The notes below the pieces were generated by a model. That model made no database searches. It had not been told where the DNA came from and was given only the letters and a program-made list of their open reading frames with translations. From positions 1-64,000 of the forward strand of contig NZ_JASCRY010000006.1 in assembly GCF_030010375.1 (NCBI RefSeq): a DNA stretch of 64,000 nt, written 5' to 3'. The stretch's first letter is position 1; every line of letters begins with the position of its first letter. This document shows positions 10,349-18,715 of this stretch, piece after piece. The position numbers were made by a program, and so were the translations under genes. This DNA comes from Flavobacterium yafengii (GTDB taxonomy: Bacteria; Bacteroidota; Bacteroidia; Flavobacteriales; Flavobacteriaceae).

Positions 10349-11017
10349 ATGTTCCATAAAGTTTTAATAGCCGAAGATTTAGACAGTATTAGTATAGCAG
10401 TTATTCAAGCACTGGAGGAAATTTCTATCTTAGAAATTCATCATGCCAAATACTGTGATGATGCTTTTTTAAAAATAAAAAAAGCACTTCATGACAATCA
10501 GCCCTATAACTTATTAATTAGTGATTTATCATTTAAACCAGACCATCAAGAAAACAGGTTGAACTCAGGCGAAGAATTAATTGAGGCAGTAAAAAAAGTA
10601 CAACCTGATATCAAGACAATAGTATTCTCAATAGAAGACAAATCTTTTAGAATAAAATCACTTTTCAATAACTTGGGAATTAATGCTTATATATCCAAAG
10701 GAAGAAACAGTATTCCTGAGCTAAAGAAAGCGATTCAACGCATTTATAACAATGAAGAAATCAAACCATCAGCTGAAATATCTTATGCATTAAGAGATAA
10801 ATCGCTTTTTGAAATTGAATCCTATGACATTTCACTTTTGAGATCTTTATCTAAAGGTTTAACTCTTGAGGATATTTCATCAGAATTTAAAGATTCCGGA
10901 ATAATTCCAAATGGGAGCAGTAGTCTCGAAAAACGTATCAATAGATTAAAGATATATTTTAAAGCAAGTAATAATGTCCATCTTATAGCCATTACCAAAG
11001 ATTTAGGCTTAGTCTAA
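10349..11017 (+). CDS. Response regulator with divergent LuxR-like C-terminus
   Basis: A 222-aa protein. The receiver domain (about 1-130) has an acidic pair E9/D10, the likely phospho-acceptor D59 in LLISDLSF and a conserved Lys in ISKGRNS. The remaining 75 residues form helices in a layout like a GerE/LuxR helix-turn-helix (LLRSLSKGLTLEDISSEFKD, then SLEKRINRLKIYFKA) but without a clean family signature. It sits immediately after the two kinases and is their likely output. The small-gene cluster downstream, with its shared promoter motif, is a reasonable candidate target; that link is inference. Confidence 0.8.
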   Translation: MFHKVLIAEDLDSISIAVIQALEEISILEIHHAKYCDDAFLKIKKALHDNQPYNLLISDLSFKPDHQENRLNSGEELIEAVKKVQPDIKTIVFSIEDKSFRIKSLFNNLGINAYISKGRNSIPELKKAIQRIYNNEEIKPSAEISYALRDKSLFEIESYDISLLRSLSKGLTLEDISSEFKDSGIIPNGSSSLEKRINRLKIYFKASNNVHLIAITKDLGLV

Positions 11018-11150
11018 TTTTATTACTGTTTTTCTACAATAAATAACTTCACAACAATCGATAGAATCCATTTAAGAAAATCAACAATTTTAAATCGTAG
11101 AAATTGAATCTATTGCTTTTTTTTTAAAATAATTGCCTCTTTTACGGTTT

Positions 11151-11186
11151 CCCGTAAAGAAATGATTTCTAAAGATATTAGGTTTG
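11151..11186 (+). promoter_or_regulatory. Promoter P1 with CCCGTAA upstream element
   Basis: CCCGTAA at 11151-11157, exactly 21 bases, then a -7 element TAGGTTTG at 11179-11186, 26 bases before the gene at 11213. CCCGTAA is also the right arm of an inverted repeat TTTACGG-TTTC-CCGTAAA. The same arrangement recurs at P2 and P3. Confidence 0.55.
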
Positions 11187-11212
11187 ACTAATAAAACTTT
11201 AAATCATATAAA

Positions 11213-11500
11213 ATGGCCGATTTCACGAAAGAAGACTTAGCATTTACTGGATATTCGCAAACTATTAATGCCGAAGATTATCCTAAAACTATCGAAGTTC
11301 TTGATAGGATTTATGTTAATAAAACAGAAGAATTAGAAGTAATACACTTCTGCAATCAATTTCTAAAGAAATATAAAGTTCCTCAAACTAAAGCCAGTTT
11401 TCAAAAAGCAGAAAGTTTTTTACAACATCCTTCTTTGGAAAATGAAATCTACCGAAATCAATTATCAGACTGGATAGCTAGCAATTGGATAAAAATGTAA
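11213..11500 (+). CDS. Small uncharacterised protein (95 aa)
   Basis: A soluble 95-aa protein with mixed charge and no signal peptide or membrane segment; it starts MADFTKEDLAFTGYSQ and ends DWIASNWIKM. I do not recognise the family. It has its own promoter P1 and is separated by 185 bases from the next gene. It is the first of a run of short genes downstream of the two-component genes. Confidence 0.7.
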   Translation: MADFTKEDLAFTGYSQTINAEDYPKTIEVLDRIYVNKTEELEVIHFCNQFLKKYKVPQTKASFQKAESFLQHPSLENEIYRNQLSDWIASNWIKM

Positions 11501-11604
11501 AGATTATCATTTCAATATTCTTAATATGTAATTTCAGAATATTTTATAAGCAATGAGAGCCTATATAACATTCTGGGATTTAATTTTTTAAATGGTTTAG
11601 GGTT

Positions 11605-11640
11605 CCCGTAAGGTAATTACTTTTATCAAACTTACTTTTG
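11605..11640 (+). promoter_or_regulatory. Promoter P2 with CCCGTAA upstream element
   Basis: CCCGTAA at 11605-11611, exactly 21 bases, then TACTTTTG at 11633-11640, 45 bases before the gene at 11686. Sequence and spacing match P1; the surrounding bases are otherwise different. Confidence 0.55.
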
Positions 11641-11685
11641 AAAATATAAAAAATTCAAGTCATTTTCAAAAAAATAATTTAGGAC

Positions 11686-11991
11686 ATGAAGAAAAACGAA
11701 ACTAAATCCATTCTGAACGTACCAGAAAAAAATAAAGAGGAAACAATTCTAGATAAATGGGATGAAAAACTCAATGACTATGATAATTATGTCAAAGATT
11801 ATCTTATCCATTATAAAAAATCTCTTAAAGGCAATACCATTTCATTATCAAGATATCCCTATTTGAAAGTAAAGACCGAAAACCTAAGCAAAAAACTGAA
11901 TAAAGGAATAAAGAAAGAGCTGTTGACAAAAAAGCAACTTACGAAGGTTTATAAAATTCGAAAAAAAATAGTGAATGCGTGTTGTAACTAA
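11686..11991 (+). CDS. Small basic uncharacterised protein (101 aa)
   Basis: A 101-aa lysine-rich soluble protein, probably helical, with no signal peptide. Its C-terminus ends in a Cys pair (VNACCN). The central part (DKWDEKLNDYDNYVKDYLIHY) is aromatic and acidic; the rest is strongly basic, so nucleic-acid or protein binding is possible but not shown. It is probably cotranscribed with the next gene, which starts 18 bases later. Family not recognised. Confidence 0.65.
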   Translation: MKKNETKSILNVPEKNKEETILDKWDEKLNDYDNYVKDYLIHYKKSLKGNTISLSRYPYLKVKTENLSKKLNKGIKKELLTKKQLTKVYKIRKKIVNACCN

Positions 11992-12009
11992 TATATTCTT
12001 TAAAAATAA

Positions 12010-12288
12010 ATGAAAAAAATTATATTTCTAGGACTCTTGTTATTCATAGCATTATTCTCATATTCCTCAAAAGAACTACCCAAAAAACAAAGAAATAGAC
12101 TACTAAATGAAAAGCAACTAATACTAAATAGAAACGAATATCTATTGAATAAATTTGATGATCCAATACAAAACACAACTGGTATTTCCGCGAAACAACA
12201 CCCCGTAAAGCATTTTTCCAGACATCGAAAAGGAAAAATTATCTATATAAAAAATAATACAAAAACTCATAATGTCATTTTTGAATAA
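12010..12288 (+). CDS. Small exported or membrane-anchored protein (92 aa)
   Basis: The first 20 residues (MKKIIFLGLLLFIALFSYSS) form a signal peptide or anchor, followed by a basic hydrophilic tail with several His residues. No lipobox and no known domain. It follows the 101-aa gene by 18 bases and so probably shares promoter P2. Confidence 0.6.
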   Translation: MKKIIFLGLLLFIALFSYSSKELPKKQRNRLLNEKQLILNRNEYLLNKFDDPIQNTTGISAKQHPVKHFSRHRKGKIIYIKNNTKTHNVIFE

Positions 12289-12323
12289 AAACACTTTCTA
12301 TTTTTTATCACGAATGAGAGAAA

Positions 12324-12358
12324 CCGTAAAATATTTTTTTTTCAAGAATGTAGTTTTA
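12324..12358 (+). promoter_or_regulatory. Promoter P3 with CCGTAA upstream element
   Basis: CCGTAA at 12324-12329, exactly 21 bases, then TAGTTTTA at 12351-12358, 23 bases before a 38-codon membrane peptide. The third occurrence in 1.2 kb of the same element and spacing as P1 and P2, though its -7 box lacks the last G. Confidence 0.45.
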
Positions 12359-12381
12359 CGCAAATTAAAAACGCATAATCA

Positions 12382-12498
12382 ATGAAGTCATCAATTATTT
12401 TAAAATCTAATCTATTATTTTCAGCACATATAGCTATAATTTTTTTGGGTTCTATTTGTATCATTTATTTAGTATATAAAATTTGGAAAAGAAGATAA
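12382..12498 (+). CDS. Small single-pass membrane peptide (38 aa)
   Basis: An ATG frame of 38 codons with one hydrophobic helix (about residues 15-31) and a basic end (KIWKRR). It is placed correctly behind promoter P3. Immediately after its stop, the +1 frame continues with a protein-like tail ending KGLDLKEKERIIKFIS at 12580, so the gene may have been about 65 aa before a single-base change in the A-rich stretch near 12485-12505. Family unknown. Confidence 0.4.
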   Translation: MKSSIILKSNLLFSAHIAIIFLGSICIIYLVYKIWKRR

Positions 12499-12774
12499 AA
12501 TAAAGAAAACCATAAAAGGCTATTTTTTTAAAGGTTTAGATTTGAAAGAAAAAGAAAGAATTATTAAATTCATAAGCTAAAGAATACACAACAGAAATTT
12601 CAGAGTTATTTCACTATTTTTGCTTTCAAATCAGTTAAAACATAACGACAATAAAGACGAATATTACCGTAAAAATTCAGTGAAATATTCTATATTCATA
12701 ATTAAATATAGGTTCAATACAATTAATGACAGCAAATTTCCGTTATTCTTTAACTATAAAATACAATTCCCAAA
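12499..12774. other. Intergenic stretch before the nuclease gene
   Basis: Holds the possible frameshifted tail of the 38-aa peptide (to 12580) and another CCGTAA at 12667-12672, but no good -7 box lies 21 bases beyond it. Otherwise AT-rich with nothing identifiable. Confidence 0.4.
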
Positions 12775-13574
12775 TTGAAACCCTTTTTTTACCTACTTCT
12801 ACTTATTTCTTGCTTTGCATTCTCACAAACCAAACTCCTTTCTTGGAACATAGAAAACCTTGGTAAATCTAAATCCGACAAAACAATACACTATATCGCC
12901 AATACACTTCGTGATTATGACATCATTGCCATTCAAGAGGTTGTAGCGGGTTATGGTGGTGCTCAAGCAGTAGCCCGATTAGCTGATGAACTCAATCGCA
13001 AAGGAGCTAAATGGGATTATGTAATTAGTGACCCAACCAGCAGCAGTGCATACAAAACGGAACGCTATGCTTTTATTTGGAAAACCAGCAAATTAAAAAA
13101 GATTGGCAGGGCTTGGCTCGAAAAAAATACCATCTAGAGATTGATAGAGAACCCTATTTTTGTACTTTTCAATATGAAAACAAACAGTTTACTGTCGTAA
13201 ATTTTCATGCTATTACTAAAAATAGACAACCTGAAACAGAGATAAAATACTTCCGGTTTTTACCCGATGAATATCCAACCTTGAATTTAATATTTGCAGG
13301 AGATTTCAATTGTCCGCAATCACATACCGTGTTCAATCCTTTGAAAAAAATGGGGTATCAGTCTATTTTAGTCAACCAGAAAACCTCTTTGAAACAAGAA
13401 TGTAAAAATGGTAAATGTCTAGCTTCTGAATTTGACAATATGTATTACAAAACTTCAAAAATCAATACTATAAATTCGGGAATAATTCCTTTTCATAAAA
13501 ACTTTAATTCACTAAAAGAAGCCAGAATAATATCCGATCATATTCCCATTTGGTTTGAATTTTCTTTAAATTGA
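12775..13574 (+). pseudogene. Secreted endonuclease/exonuclease/phosphatase family protein, frameshifted
   Basis: Two frames, 12775-13137 and about 13077-13574, join into one protein of about 266 aa. It has a signal peptide (to FAFSQ) and all signatures of the DNase I-like fold: LSWNIENLG, IQEV, the His in NFHAITKN, AGDFNCP and a C-terminal SDHIPIWF. The break is in the A7 tract at 13121-13127: one added A turns LEKNTI-stop into LEKKYHLEIDREPYF, which continues smoothly. The only available start is TTG at 12775, as an in-frame stop lies just upstream. The protein would be an exported DNase or phosphatase. Either a decaying gene or an assembly error in a homopolymer. Confidence 0.8.
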
Positions 13575-13588
13575 ATAAAATAAATAGC

Positions 13589-13792
13589 ACACAGATTAAA
13601 CGGATTTATACGAATTAAAAAAATAATATTTATCGTTTAGTAGCTCAAAATAATAACTTTAGTAATTTCATAAAGTATAATTAAAAAATCTGGTAAAAAC
13701 TCATGGAATCTGTATCTAAATAATCCATATTAACACAAAAAGATTAATGGACATAAATCAGCGTAAATCTGTTCAATCCGTTTAATCTGTGT
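13589..13792. repeat. Inverted-repeat intergenic element
   Basis: A perfect 16-base inverted repeat, ACACAGATTAAACGGA at 13589-13604 and its complement at 13777-13792, encloses 172 AT-rich bases that include a further repeat-like string (AAATCAGCGTAAATCTG). The wording is typical of interspersed flavobacterial intergenic repeats. It sits between two convergent genes. Confidence 0.6.
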
Positions 13793-13800
13793 CCAATAAA

Positions 13801-14643
13801 TTAATCGAAAACTTCAAAATTATCTCCGTCAAAACTGGCAAAAACCATACTGGGATGTGAATCCTGATGAAACATATTCCCCTGATTATCGATAGCAATT
13901 GCACCAGCAAAACCATCATATGGCTTTAATTCGATGAACGTTTTAGTAAAGGCGTCTTGTAATGTAAAACCATCTGTAACACGAGTTACGATTTTGGCAG
14001 CGGTGGCATTACTCACAATGTCCTCACCTACTCCGGTCAAACTCACACCACAAAATGTATTGGCATAATTCCCAGCTACAGTAGCCGAATCTGAAATGCG
14101 CCCCGGAATTTCAAAACCTTTTCCTCCTGTTGAAGTTGCTACTGCAATTTTTCCATTTGTATCTAAAGCTACGCAACCCACGGTTCCTGTTCCAAGTGAT
14201 TTTTGCTTTGCTTCATATTCAGCTCTACGTTGTGGAATCTCGGTTGAAAAAGATTCAAAACCGTTTTCTCTTGCAAAATTAGTTGCTCCACTTCCACCTA
14301 AAACCCTATCGTCATACTGCATCAATATTTGAGCAACCTGAACTGGGTTTTTAACTTCTTCGATATTGATTACGCCACTCATTTTCTGAGTTTCACCATC
14401 CATAATAGCAGCGCTCATTCTTATTTTTCCGTCACTTTGAATTTGGGAACCAATTCCTGCATTAAATAATTCATCATCTTCCAAAAGTGAAACTGCATAA
14501 ACAACGGTGTCTAATGCCGAATGTGTTTTTAAAAAATCGTACGAATCTTTTACGATTCGCTCTAATGCATTTTGTTTGGCAACTTTAGTTTCGTGATTAG
14601 TCGATGATTCCGAAAAAAAACCTCCGTGTATGATTAGTTTCAT
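13801..14643 (-). CDS. Isoaspartyl peptidase / L-asparaginase (Ntn-hydrolase)
   Basis: A 280-aa member of the plant-type asparaginase family, made as a precursor that cleaves itself before a Thr. The nucleophile is Thr154 in GTGTVGCVALD, followed by the substrate-binding segment STGGKGFEIPGRISDS. It hydrolyses beta-aspartyl dipeptides and asparagine. No signal peptide, so cytoplasmic. It lies 73 bases downstream of cyanophycinase on the same strand; cyanophycinase releases beta-Asp-Arg, so this enzyme most likely completes cyanophycin breakdown to Asp and Arg. That pathway role rests on context. Confidence 0.9.
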   Translation of the reverse strand: MKLIIHGGFFSESSTNHETKVAKQNALERIVKDSYDFLKTHSALDTVVYAVSLLEDDELFNAGIGSQIQSDGKIRMSAAIMDGETQKMSGVINIEEVKNPVQVAQILMQYDDRVLGGSGATNFARENGFESFSTEIPQRRAEYEAKQKSLGTGTVGCVALDTNGKIAVATSTGGKGFEIPGRISDSATVAGNYANTFCGVSLTGVGEDIVSNATAAKIVTRVTDGFTLQDAFTKTFIELKPYDGFAGAIAIDNQGNMFHQDSHPSMVFASFDGDNFEVFD

Positions 14644-14716
14644 ATTATTGGGAATAAGGTGCTGAGTTTGGTATTAGACTAAAGTCCAAAACCAATTATC
14701 CAAAACCTAAATTAAA

Positions 14717-15589
14717 TTATACGTAATGTGAAGATTGAATGTGCATTTTATGTGTTTCGAGATTGTAAGTGTCGAATTTGCTCATAACATGCGTAACCAA
14801 ATGTGAGATTGATATCGGCTGGCCTAATTCTACTTTAGTCAAATTAGTGTCTTTTATTTCACGCCCATCCACCAAAATAACTAGTCCAGAACCAATAGCT
14901 TCCATTTGGGTATTATTGGTAATCAACAAACCAGTATCTTCTCCAAGTCCTATTCCCAAAACTCTTGGATTCCCAACAACTGCTTGAAAAAGCCTGCCAA
15001 TTCTCCCACGTTGAACAAAATGGGTATCGATTATAACACCATCAATTAAGCCTAATCCACTAGAGATTTTCACTTCCCCTTTCAATAAAGCTTCAGAACT
15101 GCTGCCTTGATAAATCATATTATTAGATGCCGCTGCAGCTCCTGCTGAAGTTCCGGCATAAATAAATTCTTCATTATGGTATTTATCCAATAAAATGTCA
15201 TGAAATGGTGTTCCTCCAAGAATGGAAGTCAATCGCAATTGATCACCTCCTGTAAACATAACAATATCTGCTGCTTTCAATCGTGCCAAAACTTCTTTAT
15301 CTGCCGCTTGTTCCCTTCTTTCGATATGAAGTATATCTATATTTTTAGCATTCAAATATTCAAACGCCTTAACATATTCAGGACCAATTTCGCGTGGAAT
15401 AATTGAAGCGGTTGTAATAATTTCTATTCGTGAATTTTCTTTGTGTTTTGATTCGTTTAGTATCCTTTTTAAAATTCCAGTTTCAAAAAAGTTTAAATTG
15501 TTAGTTGCATTTTTATCCAAATCGGTTTCAGTAAAACTACCTTTATCTACCGCACCTCCTATTATTATTAGTTTTCCTAGTATATTCAT
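14717..15589 (-). CDS. cphB: Cyanophycinase
   Basis: A 290-aa peptidase family S51 protein. It shows GGDQLRLTSIL and the nucleophile elbow AGTSAGAAAAS with the catalytic Ser. It cleaves cyanophycin (multi-L-arginyl-poly-L-aspartate) to beta-Asp-Arg dipeptides. It is divergent from the cyanophycin synthetase gene across 258 bases and is followed by the isoaspartyl peptidase on the same strand. No signal peptide, consistent with an intracellular polymer. Confidence 0.93.
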   Translation of the reverse strand: MNILGKLIIIGGAVDKGSFTETDLDKNATNNLNFFETGILKRILNESKHKENSRIEIITTASIIPREIGPEYVKAFEYLNAKNIDILHIERREQAADKEVLARLKAADIVMFTGGDQLRLTSILGGTPFHDILLDKYHNEEFIYAGTSAGAAAASNNMIYQGSSSEALLKGEVKISSGLGLIDGVIIDTHFVQRGRIGRLFQAVVGNPRVLGIGLGEDTGLLITNNTQMEAIGSGLVILVDGREIKDTNLTKVELGQPISISHLVTHVMSKFDTYNLETHKMHIQSSHYV

Positions 15590-15847
15590 TTTGTAAAAAT
15601 AACCAAAAAGATAAAAGAAGCTATTGAACTATGCTTTTTTTTTAAATTATCACAAACTCAATATTTATTGTTTATTTTTAAAGTAATAAATTTTGATTCC
15701 TATTTTTAAAAAACTACTTTAGTTGCATTGTACACTTTTAAAAAAAATACCGTCTCATATAAGCTATTTTTATAAATTAGAATCTATTACATTTAAAATT
15801 AAGTCATTACATATCCATTTTTTAGTTCAAAATAATCTTTTCGTTTT

Positions 15848-18472
15848 ATGAAAATAATTAAAGTACAAGCACTTCGTGGTCCCAATATTTGGAGTATACA
15901 AAGAAAAAAATTAATCCAAATGCGATTGGATTTAGAAGAAATGGAACAGTTTCCTACTAATAAAATAGAAGGATTTAGAGAACGTATCGAAACTATGTTT
16001 CCTACAATGATTGAACACCGTTGTTCAGAAGGTTGTCGTGGCGGATTTTTTTCCAGAGTAGAACGAGGCACTTGGATGGGACATGTTATTGAGCATATTG
16101 CCCTTGAAATTCAGTCTTTGGCTGGTATGGAAACTGGTTTTGGAAGAACTCGAGAAACCAAAACTCCCGGAACTTATAATGTCGTCTTTAGTTATACCGA
16201 AGAAAATGTGGGTCTTTTTGCCGCAGAATCTTCTGTTGCAATTGCCGAAGCATTAATCGCAGGAACGGATTACGATTTGAATGCCGACTTACAAAAAATG
16301 CGTGAAATACGGGAACGCGTTCGACTCGGACCAAGTACGGGAAGTATTGTAGAAGAAGCCGTTTCCAGAAATATTCCTTGGATAAGATTAGGAACTAATT
16401 CTTTGGTTCAATTAGGATATGGAATCAACCAAATGCGTTTTCAGGCAACAATCACCTGTAAAACAAGTAGTATTGCAGTTGATATTGCCTGTAATAAAGA
16501 GCTTACCAAAAAAATGTTGGACATGGCTTCAATTCCTGTTGCCAGTGGAAGCATTTGTGTTGACGAAAATGACTTGACAGAGACCATAAAAAAAATTGGC
16601 TATCCAATCGTGTTAAAACCATTGGATGGAAATCATGGAAAAGGAGCTTCAATTAATGTTACTAATTGGGAAGATGCCGTTTCAGGCTTGGCTTTCGCCA
16701 AAGAATACAGCAAACGAATCATTGTAGAAAAATTTATTACCGGATTCGACTTTAGAATATTGGTAATTGATAATAAATTAGTTGCAGCTGCAAAACGAGT
16801 TCCTGCTCATGTAATAGGAAATGGAACTGATTCTATTCAGCAATTAATTGAAACTACAAATCTGGATCCAAGAAGAGGTTATGGCCATGAAAATGTACTG
16901 ACACAAATTGATGTTGATAGAGACACCGAAGATTTATTGGAAAAACTAGGCTATACATTAGAAACCATTCCCAGAATTGGTGAAATTGTATTCCTAAAAT
17001 CTACAGCAAACTTAAGCACTGGTGGAACTTCTGTGGATGTTACCGATATGATGCACCCGGAAAATATATTTCTCGCCGAAAGAATTTCAAGAGTAATTGG
17101 GCTGGACGTTTGTGGTGTTGATATTATGGCAGAGAATTTAACGCAACCGTTAAAAGAAAATGGTGGTGTAATCTTGGAAGTCAATGCAGCACCCGGTTTT
17201 AGAATGCATCTTGCTCCTTCTGAAGGTTTACCCAGAAACGTTGCTTCACCGGTTATTGACATGTTGTATCCTCCGGGGAAATCGTGTCGTATTCCTATAA
17301 TTGCTGTTACAGGAACCAATGGAAAAACTACCACTACCAGACTTTTGGCACACATTGTAAAAAATAATGGATTCAAAGTAGGATTCACCACATCCGATGG
17401 GATTTATATTCAAAACCACATGATGGAAAAAGGCGATACTACCGGACCTATAAGTGCCGAATATGTTTTGAGAGATCCAACGGTTGAATTTGCCGTTTTA
17501 GAAACTGCTCGAGGAGGAATACTTCGTTCTGGTTTGGGCTTTAGTCTTTGTGATATTGGAATCATTACTAATATCCAGGAGGATCATTTGGGATTAAGTG
17601 ACATTCATACTTTAGATGATTTGGCCAGAGTAAAGGCTACAGTTGTAAAAAGCATCAAGAAAAATGGCTGGGCGGTTTTAAATGGAGACGATGAACATTG
17701 TATAAAAATAGGTCAAGATTTGAATTGCAATGTCGCTTATTTTAGTTTGAGCGAAGACAGTGATTTTATCAAAAAACTTTCCGCCGAAGGTAAAACAGTA
17801 GCCGTATATGAAAACGGATACATTACCATCAAAAAAGGAGAATGGAAAATCCGAATTGAACGCGCCACTCACGTTCCGTTAACATTAGGCGGTAAAGCAA
17901 AATTCATGATTGCCAATGTACTTGCAGCAACTTTAGCCAGTTATTTATGGGGATTTAAAACCGAAGATATCAGCTTGTCATTGCAAACTTTCATTCCTAG
18001 TGCGGCACAAACTCCCGGTCGTATGAATATTTTTGAGTTCAAAAAATTCAAAGTACTAATTGATTTTGCCCACAATGCCTCAGGATATAAAGGAGTTGAA
18101 GAATATTTACAAAGTGTTGAGGCTACCAAAAAAATAGGAATTATTGCCGGTGTGGGTGACAGACGTGATGAAGACATTAGAGATTGTGCAACTATTGCAG
18201 CCAGAATGTTTGACCATATTATCATTCGACAAGAAAAATACCTGAGAGGGAGAACCGAAGAGGAAATCATTGATTTAATCCTCGATGGAATTAAAAATTC
18301 AGGTAAAACTGTAACGTATGAAATTATTCCTAAAGAAACTGAGGCGATAAAACATGCCATAAATTGTGCCGAAGAAGGAAGTTTCATCACCGCATTAAGC
18401 GATGTAGTGACTAATGCCATTGATATTGTACAAGAATATTTAGACAAAGAAAACGAACACGGAATCGTGTAG
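15848..18472 (+). CDS. cphA: Cyanophycin synthetase
   Basis: An 874-aa enzyme that builds the Asp-Arg storage polymer without ribosomes. The N-terminal domain (about 1-160) precedes an ATP-grasp module (about 210-475; VLKPLDGNHGKGASINV) that adds Asp, and a C-terminal Mur-ligase-like module with P-loop GTNGKTTTTRLL (Gly about 489) that adds Arg. Length matches the family. The start MKIIKVQALRGPNIWS is the canonical N-terminus. It is divergent from cphB; a strong terminator follows. Together with cphB and the isoaspartyl peptidase this is a complete synthesis and degradation set. Confidence 0.96.
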   Translation: MKIIKVQALRGPNIWSIQRKKLIQMRLDLEEMEQFPTNKIEGFRERIETMFPTMIEHRCSEGCRGGFFSRVERGTWMGHVIEHIALEIQSLAGMETGFGRTRETKTPGTYNVVFSYTEENVGLFAAESSVAIAEALIAGTDYDLNADLQKMREIRERVRLGPSTGSIVEEAVSRNIPWIRLGTNSLVQLGYGINQMRFQATITCKTSSIAVDIACNKELTKKMLDMASIPVASGSICVDENDLTETIKKIGYPIVLKPLDGNHGKGASINVTNWEDAVSGLAFAKEYSKRIIVEKFITGFDFRILVIDNKLVAAAKRVPAHVIGNGTDSIQQLIETTNLDPRRGYGHENVLTQIDVDRDTEDLLEKLGYTLETIPRIGEIVFLKSTANLSTGGTSVDVTDMMHPENIFLAERISRVIGLDVCGVDIMAENLTQPLKENGGVILEVNAAPGFRMHLAPSEGLPRNVASPVIDMLYPPGKSCRIPIIAVTGTNGKTTTTRLLAHIVKNNGFKVGFTTSDGIYIQNHMMEKGDTTGPISAEYVLRDPTVEFAVLETARGGILRSGLGFSLCDIGIITNIQEDHLGLSDIHTLDDLARVKATVVKSIKKNGWAVLNGDDEHCIKIGQDLNCNVAYFSLSEDSDFIKKLSAEGKTVAVYENGYITIKKGEWKIRIERATHVPLTLGGKAKFMIANVLAATLASYLWGFKTEDISLSLQTFIPSAAQTPGRMNIFEFKKFKVLIDFAHNASGYKGVEEYLQSVEATKKIGIIAGVGDRRDEDIRDCATIAARMFDHIIIRQEKYLRGRTEEEIIDLILDGIKNSGKTVTYEIIPKETEAIKHAINCAEEGSFITALSDVVTNAIDIVQEYLDKENEHGIV

Positions 18473-18490
18473 TTTTGCCCATTAAATGAT

Positions 18491-18519
18491 AAAAGCTACT
18501 GTAACGGTAGCTTTTTTTT
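18491..18519 (+). terminator. Terminator after cphA
   Basis: AAAAGCTAC / GTAGCTTTT stem followed by an uninterrupted T-run. Confidence 0.88.
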
Positions 18520-18572
18520 GAACTTAAACTATTTTTATTTTACCAATGACTTTTTCAAGAGCTATTACTTTG

Positions 18573-18657
18573 TCAGTTCGCTTCGCTTGTGTCCAGCTTT
18601 CCTTTATATCTTTTTCCCTTGTTCTCGATACTCGCTTTTCAAGCGAACTCGAACTGA
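18573..18657. repeat. Interspersed intergenic repeat
   Basis: Arms TCAGTTCG (18573) and CGAACTGA (18650) enclose a string with CTCGATACTCGC and TTTTCAAGCGAACTCG, which contains its own short complementary words. It has higher GC than its surroundings and looks like a non-coding flavobacterial repeat. It lies between two convergent genes. Confidence 0.5.
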
Positions 18658-18715
18658 AGTAAAAAAGGTTACCACTGTCATCAGGCTAAAAATTACTGTC
18701 TGAAACAAAAACATT

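Noticed and set aside
18518..18703. Frame of 61 codons after cphA
   Set aside because: It covers an interspersed repeat between convergent genes and has a biased Cys/Phe composition with no gene-like features.
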